From a virus: a stretch of 64,000 nt of DNA. Made by a program: the position numbers and the translations under genes. Positions 1-6,339 of the stretch are shown here, piece after piece. The notes under the pieces were generated by a model that worked only from the letters and a program-made list of their open reading frames with translations, had not been told where the DNA came from and searched no databases. The DNA lies in IMG/VR virus record IMGVR_UViG_3300028874_000370, positions 1 to 64,000 of that record; one strand, 5' to 3'. Each line of letters opens with the position of its first letter. The stretch's first letter is position 1.

Positions 1-228
1 TTATTTTGCTTTGTTAAATGCTTTGTTGAGAATCTCAAAAATAGTTGGGGCCGATCTCTTGAGATAGGCAATTTCATCTTTCAAATGTGAATTACCAGTC
101 AAATCGTCTTTATCACCCAAGAGTAAAGGAAATGCATATTCTTTTAGGCTTTCAATGCAATCATTAAATACCTTCATCTCTTTTTGATTATCTGCAAACT
201 TACCTTCAAAAACTTGAATAAGTTTCAT
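1..228 (-). CDS. Hypothetical protein, 75 aa
   Basis: A complete small acidic/lysine-rich ORF whose stop codon lies on the first bases of the window. A perfect late-promoter octamer sits about 28 bases upstream of the ATG, so it is probably expressed late in infection. No domain is recognised. The sequence looks soluble and helical, without a membrane segment or signal peptide. Function is unknown. Confidence 0.7.
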   Translation of the reverse strand: MKLIQVFEGKFADNQKEMKVFNDCIESLKEYAFPLLLGDKDDLTGNSHLKDEIAYLKRSAPTIFEILNKAFNKAK

Positions 229-255
229 ATTAACCTCTTGATATCTTTAGTAAGA

Positions 256-263
256 TATTTATA
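256..263 (-). promoter_or_regulatory. T4-type late promoter
   Basis: Exact TATAAATA on the minus strand, correctly placed ahead of the 75-aa gene ending at position 1. In T4 this octamer is recognised by the gp55 sigma factor. Confidence 0.65.
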
Positions 264-265
264 GA

Positions 266-670
266 TTAATTTCCTGGCATTAGCCTAATTTCGCCAGTTA
301 CTTCTTTTGGTGCATTATTTTTATCTGTTTTACCTAGATATGGTTTACCAGTACTTCCATTTTGGTAAAGCATTATGAACGAATACTTGATGACTAGAAC
401 ATCATCACGTAAAGCTTCAGCAACACAATAATCTTCATGTTTAACACCATATAAATTATTGTTGAATTCTGGTTTAGCTCCATGATATGCTAATACCATA
501 TCTCTAATCTCATATAAAGCTTTGAGTTGTTTTTTGTTATGTGGAAGACCTTTGCACTCTCGCAATATATCCTGAAGATCATTAGCTTGAAGCATAACTT
601 CAGCCCACGGAGCTTTATTCAGCTTCAGTTGGAATGTTTTCTTGATAGCCGCAATATTTTGAGTAAGCAT
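266..670 (-). CDS. Hypothetical protein, 134 aa
   Basis: Well-formed ORF preceded by AAGGAATC as ribosome binding site. The N-terminal half is basic and helical and the C-terminal half more beta-like. No recognised family. It lies 9 bases downstream of the GNAT-like gene and is probably cotranscribed with it from the extended -10 promoter near 1360. Confidence 0.7.
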   Translation of the reverse strand: MLTQNIAAIKKTFQLKLNKAPWAEVMLQANDLQDILRECKGLPHNKKQLKALYEIRDMVLAYHGAKPEFNNNLYGVKHEDYCVAEALRDDVLVIKYSFIMLYQNGSTGKPYLGKTDKNNAPKEVTGEIRLMPGN

Positions 671-679
671 TTTGATTCC

Positions 680-1318
680 TTATTTCATTGCTAAAAGAAT
701 ATGTTCGCCTGATTGATCTAATCCAGCAGTCCAGATTTTTGCATCATCGATATTTTTTGCATCATATCGAATAGGAACGCCTGACTTATCAACTTGAAAG
801 CCGTATTCATCGTCGAGAACAAATATAGTGTATGATTCAGCATGAGCTTCTCTAGCCATCTTCTTCCAAAGCATTTTCCCGTCATCAAATTGTGAAGTAT
901 CTGATAAGACAAGATAGCCCGCAGCCACAAGTGAAGCGTAAACAAATGAAGCAATACCTTCACCTTCATAATCACCATGAATTGAAACACTGTTCACTTG
1001 AAGAATTTTTTTTGTACCGAATTCGTTTGGGATCTTAACAAGAGTATGTTTATCTTTGAATTGTAAAGAAAAAATAATCTGGTTTGTTTTTTCATTGGTT
1101 TTTGGCTTAACGCCATCAACAACACCAATAACTTTACTATGTGCTTTATTTAAAAAGAACTTAACATCAGTTCCTACTGATGCATGCTTTTCACAAAGCA
1201 TTTTTTCATACAACCGCTCTAAAGAACTTGATGAAGTAAAGCTAGTAGTAAAATCTGGCTTCTTCATAGATCCTGGATGATGATATGGCATTTCTAATAA
1301 TACTTCTTTAATTTTCAT
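680..1318 (-). CDS. GNAT-like acetyltransferase fold protein with capsid-targeting-like N-terminus
   Basis: 212 aa. The C-terminal half contains a segment resembling the acetyl-CoA-binding part of GNAT proteins, with GDYEGEGIASFVYASL followed by a SDTSQFDDGKMLWKKMA stretch; similar proteins in T4-type phages are annotated as putative acetyltransferases. The first nine residues, MKIKEVLLE, end in L-x-E and resemble the capsid-targeting peptides of T4 internal proteins, which are cut after the glutamate. The ATG has a GGAG ribosome site 9 bases upstream. Function as an injected modifying enzyme is inference; the substrate is unknown. Confidence 0.6.
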   Translation of the reverse strand: MKIKEVLLEMPYHHPGSMKKPDFTTSFTSSSSLERLYEKMLCEKHASVGTDVKFFLNKAHSKVIGVVDGVKPKTNEKTNQIIFSLQFKDKHTLVKIPNEFGTKKILQVNSVSIHGDYEGEGIASFVYASLVAAGYLVLSDTSQFDDGKMLWKKMAREAHAESYTIFVLDDEYGFQVDKSGVPIRYDAKNIDDAKIWTAGLDQSGEHILLAMK

Positions 1319-1355
1319 GTTAATAGCTCCAAAGCGCTATATGCTTTATAGTTTA

Positions 1356-1364
1356 ATTATACCA
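1356..1364 (-). promoter_or_regulatory. Extended -10 promoter (TGGTATAAT)
   Basis: Minus-strand TGGTATAAT about 40 bases upstream of the GNAT-like gene; it matches the TGnTATAAT extended -10 class seen repeatedly in this window. Confidence 0.5.
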
Positions 1365-1405
1365 AGAATTTATGATCTTGGATACCCTAATATTTATTTT
1401 AGATA

Positions 1406-1439
1406 GAAAAATAGGAAGCAAAAATGCTTCCTATTTTTC
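1406..1439 (-). terminator. Rho-independent terminator
   Basis: A 14-bp perfect stem (GAAAAATAGGAAGC and its complement) around loop AAAAAT with T-runs on both sides. It closes the minus-strand unit containing the 111-aa membrane protein and could work in both directions. Confidence 0.75.
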
Positions 1440-1455
1440 AACGGTCAATGATTTT

Positions 1456-1791
1456 TTATTGTTCTTCTTGGATACTAGGAACATCAGCAACTAGATCCCA
1501 TTGTTCAAAAAGTCTGTTCCATTGGTAGACTTCAACATTATCGCCAACCTGTAAAAAATGAACATGCTCATTTTGAATAAAATCTTCGGATGGTAGAACT
1601 GGACCAAATGAGGTATTGTCGAAATCAATAGCAAAATTGCTATTGATTTCTTGATCATATTCCCAATAATCTTGAACACAATCAATAGTAAAATAGATAC
1701 CAATGATAAGTGTGAATACCCCGCTTGTGATATCGCCAGATGAAAATAGAGAGACACTACATACTATTGCAGCAAGAACTAAAAGGTACAT
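1456..1791 (-). CDS. Small membrane protein, 111 aa
   Basis: The first 20 residues and residues about 25-40 are strongly hydrophobic, giving one or two membrane segments or a signal anchor. The rest is acidic and hydrophilic. An AGGA ribosome site precedes the ATG. It lies directly downstream of the 115-aa gene and ahead of a strong terminator. No family is recognised. Confidence 0.65.
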   Translation of the reverse strand: MYLLVLAAIVCSVSLFSSGDITSGVFTLIIGIYFTIDCVQDYWEYDQEINSNFAIDFDNTSFGPVLPSEDFIQNEHVHFLQVGDNVEVYQWNRLFEQWDLVADVPSIQEEQ

Positions 1792-1801
1792 TTTATTTTT
1801 C

Positions 1802-2149
1802 CTATTGGATACTACGTTTATTTTGTATTACATCACGCAAATGGCCAAGGTATTCTAATGCTTCATCCACATCTTCAAAAATCATACACGATGATTTTTT
1901 ATTACCGGACAAGTTGTAATCTGCGGTCCGTATAAATGAAATTGATCCATCTACCAGTTTGAACAATAGTTCGGCACCTTGATCTTCAATAAGACACCCC
2001 GCCCTAAGTGATGTGAATCCGTTCAATCGTTCAGTGACCAAATAATAATCTTGACCAACCACTAAATCATCATACTTGACATTCGGGGTCGATAAACTCT
2101 TGATGAAATTAGCAGCAGCTTTAAATCTATTAAAGTTTAGGAATTCCAT
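1802..2149 (-). CDS. Hypothetical protein, 115 aa
   Basis: First gene after an extended -10 promoter. It contains a beta-rich centre with VVGQDYYLVTERLNGF and a helical C-terminus. No known domain is recognised. It probably forms a two-gene unit with the downstream membrane protein. Confidence 0.65.
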   Translation of the reverse strand: MEFLNFNRFKAAANFIKSLSTPNVKYDDLVVGQDYYLVTERLNGFTSLRAGCLIEDQGAELLFKLVDGSISFIRTADYNLSGNKKSSCMIFEDVDEALEYLGHLRDVIQNKRSIQ

Positions 2150-2181
2150 ATTATTATGAGGGCCAATTAGAAGATTTATAA

Positions 2182-2190
2182 ATTATATCA
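2182..2190 (-). promoter_or_regulatory. Extended -10 promoter (TGATATAAT)
   Basis: Minus-strand TGATATAAT about 35 bases upstream of the 115-aa gene at 2149. Confidence 0.5.
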
Positions 2191-2553
2191 TATTGCTAAT
2201 TCCGCCACCGCATTTTTAATATTATAAAATCTGGAAGATTTTACTGCTCGGAATTTATTAATCCACAATTGTTCTTTACGTTTTAATTCTACTTCATCTT
2301 GGACATATTCAAGAATGACTCTCTTGAATTTAGTGATCCCATAATATTCGAAGACTCGTTTAAACCTAGACCCCGAGCCTCTATATTCATCTACTACGAT
2401 CCCTTTATGCGATCCCAGGTAGTATTTGTCTTCAGGAATGCATTTCCATATGTATATAAACCCAGCATAGTCCCTAGGACGTTCCTGCACATTCAGGGCC
2501 TCAAAGTTTTCTAATAAAGGATTTGTATGTGTTGTGATAATTGGTTTGAGCAT
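2188..2553 (-). CDS. GIY-YIG endonuclease
   Basis: The catalytic module is visible as GFIYIWK, then YYLGSHKG, an arginine in YRGSGSRF and a glutamate in LKRKEQLWINKF, which is the order of GIY-YIG nucleases. Such stand-alone proteins in T4-type phages are often homing endonucleases (seg family). The open frame allows an ATG 7 codons earlier (2574), but a CATAAATA late promoter would start transcription there, so 2553 is preferred. Whether it is active or mobile is not shown by sequence. Confidence 0.75.
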   Translation of the reverse strand: MLKPIITTHTNPLLENFEALNVQERPRDYAGFIYIWKCIPEDKYYLGSHKGIVVDEYRGSGSRFKRVFEYYGITKFKRVILEYVQDEVELKRKEQLWINKFRAVKSSRFYNIKNAVAELAI

Positions 2554-2561
2554 AATGTATG

Positions 2562-2569
2562 AATAAATA
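2562..2569 (+). promoter_or_regulatory. Late-promoter-like AATAAATA
   Basis: Degenerate late octamer on the plus strand 25 bases upstream of the SGNH-like gene. Together with the opposite-facing CATAAATA it would make a divergent late promoter pair. Confidence 0.3.
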
Positions 2570-2577
2570 TCCATACA

Positions 2578-2585
2578 TATTTATG
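2578..2585 (-). promoter_or_regulatory. Late-promoter-like CATAAATA
   Basis: One mismatch to TATAAATA, on the minus strand, placed to drive the GIY-YIG gene. Confidence 0.35.
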
Positions 2586-2593
2586 ATCTCAAA

Positions 2594-3394
2594 ATGTCAA
2601 ACTCTTTTTTTTGCAACCTTCATCAATGGGCGGGGAATGATCCTAACAAGGAACTTCAGTGGTTTAGTACTGATAACCAAGAATCTTATATTCCTTCCAA
2701 TAGCATTTACACTCCAGAATCATTCACTTACAAATTCAATGAAGCAAATTTCAGATGCGATTCGTTTGACATGACCGGCAACTCGAGTATCATGTTTATC
2801 GGTTGTTCATTTACTATGGGTGTTGGTTTACCAGTTGAACATTGTTGGCCATATCTTTTATTAGACCAAATTAAAAAAGACACCGGATTATCCATCCCAT
2901 ATTGGAATCTCGGAATAACAGCATCCGGAACAGATTCTCATGTTAGAACCATATATCAATATATAGACAAGCTCAAACCAAAAATTATTTTTTTATTAGC
3001 AGCGAGTGCTAGAGTTAGAGATATTCCAACACATGAATTAATTTCTATGTGGGGCCCAACTTATAAATCCAACAATGTTCCGAAAGAAGCCGAAACCATT
3101 TTATGCAACGACCATTGGATTAAATACCAAGTAGAGAAAAATATGGCATTCATTGATCTCTTAGTTCAGAAATCTGGTGCAACATTGATTTGGGATCAAT
3201 GGGGAAGACGTGATAAAAAAGAATACGAGAATGTTTTAACTCTTCCATCATTCAAAAATAAAGTGAGCGAACAATTCATGACCTATGAAACCAAAGATGC
3301 CAGAGATGGAAAACATTTTGGATATTCCTCTAACCTGGCATATAAAAATTCAATCTACTCAGAATACAAAGATCTAATATTAAGCAGTCTATAA
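2594..3394 (+). CDS. SGNH/GDSL hydrolase-like protein
   Basis: 266 aa. The pattern fits an SGNH fold: FIGCSFTMGVG carries the block I serine, NLGITASGTDSH is a block II/III-like stretch, and DGKHFG near the C-terminus gives a D-x-x-H pair. SGNH proteins are esterases or lipases acting on acyl or acetyl groups, for example on surface polysaccharide. It is one of few plus-strand genes and stands next to the PKD-domain surface protein, so a role at the virion surface or on host envelope sugars is possible (inference). Confidence 0.6.
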   Translation: MSNSFFCNLHQWAGNDPNKELQWFSTDNQESYIPSNSIYTPESFTYKFNEANFRCDSFDMTGNSSIMFIGCSFTMGVGLPVEHCWPYLLLDQIKKDTGLSIPYWNLGITASGTDSHVRTIYQYIDKLKPKIIFLLAASARVRDIPTHELISMWGPTYKSNNVPKEAETILCNDHWIKYQVEKNMAFIDLLVQKSGATLIWDQWGRRDKKEYENVLTLPSFKNKVSEQFMTYETKDARDGKHFGYSSNLAYKNSIYSEYKDLILSSL

Positions 3395-3443
3395 TTACCA
3401 AATATTTCTATTTTGATTTTTATGATGATTCTTTGGAGGTTTT

Positions 3444-3451
3444 TATAAATA
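3444..3451 (+). promoter_or_regulatory. T4-type late promoter
   Basis: Exact TATAAATA on the plus strand, 31 bases before the ATG of the PKD-domain gene. Confidence 0.7.
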
Positions 3452-3481
3452 GTAAGATCAATCCTTTAACGGAGAAATACA

Positions 3482-4126
3482 ATGACAACAATTTCATTAG
3501 CTTTATTTTACAAACAGTTTGGTGAAGGTAACCTAGAAGTAGGAACCGAAGATAATGTAGTAGTTTTTAATCAAACTTCTGCTAATGCGCCAACTCCATC
3601 ATTTACTGCTACTGTTCCAACTACTGTCACATCGGCCTTGCCTCCATTGACAGTAACTTTTACTGATACATCAACAACTCCAGGCGGAACAAGCATTTCG
3701 GCTTGGCTTTGGAATTTTGGTGATAGTGTCACATCAACTTCACAAAACCCAACTCATATCTATACAGATATGGGCGTATATGATGTTACATTAACTGTAA
3801 CAAATGCAGATGGTTCTGCTTCAGTGATCCAATCTGGGTTAGTTGATATCTGGGATACTAAGCAAGTTACACCAAGCCAAACCATCCTAGGGACACAGAA
3901 TACCGTAGCTTCATTTACTTCTGTTGCTACAGCACTATCAGTTGCATTTACTGATACTTCAACTGGTTCGCCATATGAATGGACATGGGATTTTGGTGAT
4001 GGTAATAAATCACGTCTTCAAAACCCAACAAATGTTTATGCTTTGGCCGGAACATATACCGTAACACTATCAGCACAAAATGCTGGTGGTTCTGACATTT
4101 CATCGACTACAATCACAGTAACATAA
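3482..4126 (+). CDS. Two-PKD-domain surface protein
   Basis: 214 aa with two PKD (Ig-like beta-sandwich) repeats. Each carries the hallmark W-x-W/FGD signature: AWLWNFGDSV near residue 73 and WTWDFGDGN near residue 162, followed by HIYTDMGVYDVTLTVTN and VYALAGTYTVTLSAQN. Such Ig-like domains decorate phage capsids and tails (T4 Hoc is the classical case) and bind surface sugars weakly. It is a single-gene unit with its own exact late promoter, a GGAG ribosome site and a terminator, which fits an abundant late virion protein. Confidence 0.8.
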   Translation: MTTISLALFYKQFGEGNLEVGTEDNVVVFNQTSANAPTPSFTATVPTTVTSALPPLTVTFTDTSTTPGGTSISAWLWNFGDSVTSTSQNPTHIYTDMGVYDVTLTVTNADGSASVIQSGLVDIWDTKQVTPSQTILGTQNTVASFTSVATALSVAFTDTSTGSPYEWTWDFGDGNKSRLQNPTNVYALAGTYTVTLSAQNAGGSDISSTTITVT

Positions 4127-4146
4127 ATCGATGTAAAGTTTTAAAC

Positions 4147-4180
4147 AAAAAAGGAGACTCGCAATGAGTCTCCTTTTTTT
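4147..4180. terminator. Bidirectional rho-independent terminator
   Basis: A 14-bp perfect stem (AAAAAAGGAGACTC and complement) around GCAAT with a T-run on each strand. It ends the PKD gene on the plus strand and the 66-aa gene on the minus strand, whose stop codon overlaps the T-run. A partial inverted copy of this element occurs near 57283. Confidence 0.85.
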
Positions 4181-4379
4181 ATTGCTGGATATAATGAAGA
4201 TGTTCAATATATCTTGATAAAGCCATAAGTAACAAAATACTTAAAATTGGGCCAAGCATTCTAGTAGCAATATGTATTTTTGATTTACTAAAATCGATGG
4301 TTTCAATTAGTGCCACACCGATAGCACTAATTATCAAAGTAGCAAGACACAGCAAAACTGGCCCGGTTAATGATACCAT
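4179..4379 (-). CDS. Small membrane protein, 66 aa
   Basis: Two clear hydrophobic helices (about residues 5-27 and 42-58) linked by a short charged loop; no known family. It lies immediately downstream of a roughly 310-base structured gene-less block and directly upstream of the shared terminator. It could be translated from a transcript carrying that structured leader. Confidence 0.55.
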   Translation of the reverse strand: MVSLTGPVLLCLATLIISAIGVALIETIDFSKSKIHIATRMLGPILSILLLMALSRYIEHLHYIQQ

Positions 4380-4380
4380 T

Positions 4381-4691
4381 ATTCTTTCCTATTTGAGTGG
4401 TGATAATCATAGCTTAAATGTCGGCCTAACACTTAAGAACCTATCGAGAGCTCTAAGAATATCACGAACTTTCGGCAAACGACAGGGATCATTCTACGTT
4501 TCCATCTTTACAAATGGAACACCGGGTCTCTCCGGCCTGAACTTCTATGAATATCAATGAGATGTTTCCAGTTTTATCCAACATACTGGTTTAATTTTCG
4601 GGCATTGGAGACCCTAGTTAGTTTTGCACAGTTCTTATCCGTGAACTACTAACAAAAATCGTCTGGTCATACTTCTCTAAACCGATGTTCT
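4381..4691 (-). ncRNA. Candidate structured RNA or long 5' leader, about 310 nt
   Basis: No convincing ORF. Several complementary segments are visible: GTTAGT/ACTAAC enclosing AGTTC/GAACT (4619-4654), TTCCAT/ATGGAA (4500-4519), CCAGT/ACTGG (4568-4589) and a long-range GGGTCTC/GAGACCC pair (4524-4530 with 4608-4614). Strand is assumed minus because both flanking genes are. It could be an independent RNA, the leader of the downstream membrane protein gene, or a piece of the same RNA system as the 5.2-6.3 kb block. Confidence 0.4.
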
Positions 4692-4871
4692 TTAATTATT
4701 AATTTGTACTAATGCAACTGGAGTAATAGTCCCGTCATCATTTGTCCAAGTTGATTGGATGATGTCATAAGATCCAAACGGCAAACCATCATCTGATTCG
4801 ACTAATAAATCCATTTCGGGATTTAGCAATTGCAATTTTAAAATTGATTGAGCAACAGTAAGTGGTTTCAT
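4692..4871 (-). CDS. Hypothetical protein, 59 aa
   Basis: ORF starting MKPLTVAQSILKLQ and ending in VALVQINN. Its ATG overlaps the stop of the preceding 90-aa gene in an ATGA arrangement, typical of translational coupling. It contains an acidic, beta-like centre (LLVESDDGLPFG). No family is recognised. The coupling and the uninterrupted frame are the support for it being real. Confidence 0.6.
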   Translation of the reverse strand: MKPLTVAQSILKLQLLNPEMDLLVESDDGLPFGSYDIIQSTWTNDDGTITPVALVQINN

Positions 4872-5140
4872 GCTACAAGTGGTCCATCTTCAGGTGATTG
4901 TTCTGGGGTGTCTACAACAGGAACTACATCAACAGGATATTTTTCTGGGTGATGAAACGAATCCGCCAATAGATCAACACGCTTTTTCATTTCGATTGAA
5001 ATTTCAGTAGTGTGTTCAAGTAAAGATTTAAAAACAATCCAACTTGATAATTCTGAAGCAGCAAGAATAACACTTTCATTTTTCGTCTTAATGCCATGAC
5101 GACACAGATCCAACAACGAATTAGTTGAGATTAAAGACAT
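4868..5140 (-). CDS. Hypothetical protein, 90 aa
   Basis: Helical N-terminal two thirds and a proline/acid-rich C-terminal tail. The start is preceded by AATAAGGTAAAC. It is the first gene after the large structured block at 5.2-6.3 kb and is coupled to the 59-aa gene by an ATGA overlap. No family is recognised. Confidence 0.6.
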   Translation of the reverse strand: MSLISTNSLLDLCRHGIKTKNESVILAASELSSWIVFKSLLEHTTEISIEMKKRVDLLADSFHHPEKYPVDVVPVVDTPEQSPEDGPLVA

Positions 5141-5238
5141 GTTTACCTTATTATTTTTATGCTGAAATCGGACGGCGGATAAGAATCACGCTGCTCTGTG
5201 ATTGTTATGGAACGCCTCTTCCGAATTATTGAAAATAC

Positions 5239-5438
5239 ATTTTGCTGAGAACTGCTAATCTGTATAATATTCCAACACCCATGCATAGGCAAAAAGGAAC
5301 AGAATCCAAATTATAACCCGATCTTACTGGTTCGGATAACTTACCACGCACACCCGGCACGTTGACTAGACTAATGCGGTGTACAACTTCATGGCATCAC
5401 TTAATCAGTCGAAATTAAGCAATTGTTCTCAGCAAAAT
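5239..5438 (-). other. RNA domain 3, closed by a 14-bp helix
   Basis: ATTTTGCTGAGAAC pairs with its exact complement, followed by inner TGCT/AGCA. Inside are CTTAAT/ATTAAG (5400-5418), CCGA/TCGG near 5330, and a 7-bp pair 5348-5354 with 5378-5384 that contains a wobble valid only on the minus strand. Confidence 0.55.
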
Positions 5439-5460
5439 ATATTCTCTTGCTTTGATATAA

Positions 5461-5719
5461 AAAATATTTTGTTGGAAGCCTGATGTAACTTTCGTCTTGA
5501 CTAGTGGTAGTGCACTGCACTAGACGTCTTGAAAATTGCATTGATATTCTCTTCGGTATATCAATCTACCGTACAACTAGCGCACCGGCTTTGCCGCACT
5601 GCCCGTCCATGACAAATAGAGGAACAGTACTTAGACGCCACTCTCAGTGGAGGCGTGTTCGCTGATCATCGTGAAATAGCTGTCCACTACTACCAAATTG
5701 GCTCCCAACAAAATATTTT
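5461..5719 (-). other. RNA domain 2, closed by a 20-position helix
   Basis: Nineteen Watson-Crick pairs plus one G.U (minus strand) join 5461-5480 to 5700-5719. Inside are an 8-bp hairpin ATTGATAT/ATATCAAT (5540-5566), CTAGTG/CACTAG (5500-5522), CGGC-TTT-GCCG and a hairpin around 5634-5655. Confidence 0.6.
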
Positions 5720-5724
5720 CTATT

Positions 5725-6252
5725 TAGAAATCATTGTGTTAGACCTTCATGTCCCGAGCATGAAGGCCACTACGTCTATTTTCGGGCTCTGGATCCCTAG
5801 ATCAATTATGGCATGATCGAAAATCCGGTGGCAAACCAGTTTATACTATCCACATATCTAGCCTTGATATGGGCTAATACAAAGCAAGCCGTAGACCTAT
5901 ATCTCGCTAGAAACTATAGGGTTCTTGCTAGGTGAATGCTGTACAAATCGGCGATTATCTCTCTCAAATTTTGTCTCTTGTCCTTATTGGACAGTTACTA
6001 TAGCTAGGTAAAGGGCATCATTTGGGTCATTCCCAGTGTGGTAGTTGAGGCGTGGCATCGATACATAATATACCGGAACGCCTCTATCATAAACTACGGA
6101 TATGATTAATCATTAGTTCACGCTGCATAATCCGATTCACGGATTGGCAGCAATGATTGATTATCACTCTCAATAGGACCTCGAAAGAATCCTACTCACT
6201 TCTTACTTCTTACTGTGTGTTGGCATTTAGTGATCCAACACAATGATTTCTA
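5725..6252 (-). other. RNA domain 1, closed by a 16-bp helix
   Basis: Contains a 10-bp hairpin (5742-5751 with 5759-5768) whose loop can pair with CCCGA nearby, suggesting a pseudoknot; AGCAAG/CTTGCT enclosing CCTATA/TATAGG (5882-5929); TGTCC/GGACA (5979-5993); GTAGTT/AACTAC enclosing GAGGCGT/ACGCCTC (6041-6096); and AATCCG/CGGATT nested in GCTGC/GCAGC (6123-6151). A local 8-bp hairpin (6216-6223 with 6235-6242) competes with the inner end of the closing helix. Confidence 0.6.
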
Positions 6253-6302
6253 TTTTGTTTTTAAAGAGCGTTGCTGTTTTGTGTTTCACAGCGTATGAGA
6301 TG

Positions 6303-6308
6303 ATTATA
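6303..6308 (-). promoter_or_regulatory. Possible -10 element (TATAAT) for the large RNA
   Basis: Minus-strand TATAAT about 50 bases upstream of the first closing helix and just downstream of the sugar dehydrogenase stop. GTACAA lies 16 bases further upstream as a weak -35. No other nearby gene needs this promoter. Confidence 0.4.
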
Positions 6309-6339
6309 CATAGGCCCTTTTTATTTGTACATAATTATT

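Larger units (their letters stand above)
5237..6296 (-). ncRNA. Large ornate noncoding RNA candidate, about 1.0-1.1 kb, three closed domains
   Basis: This block has no plausible ORF on either strand. It divides into three consecutive domains, each closed by a long helix: 5725-5740 with 6237-6252 (16 bp), 5461-5480 with 5700-5719 (20 positions) and 5239-5252 with 5425-5438 (14 bp). Many local hairpins lie inside. Strand was judged from wobble pairs: at 5476/5704, 5743/5767, 5349/5383 and 6056/6072 the opposed bases are A and C on the plus strand but G and U on the minus strand, each flanked by normal pairs. One internal case in 6100-6165 favours plus. A TATAAT lies just upstream on the minus strand at 6303. 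Size and ornateness recall GOLLD and ROOL RNAs of phages; identity is not established. The 96 bases from 5141 to 5236 hold only a small hairpin (5184-5203). Confidence 0.65.

Noticed and set aside
5160-6330. tRNA genes in the gene-less block
   Set aside because: No T-arm with GTTCRANNC or its complement flanked by a plausible acceptor stem was found on either strand; the hairpins do not fit cloverleaf spacing.
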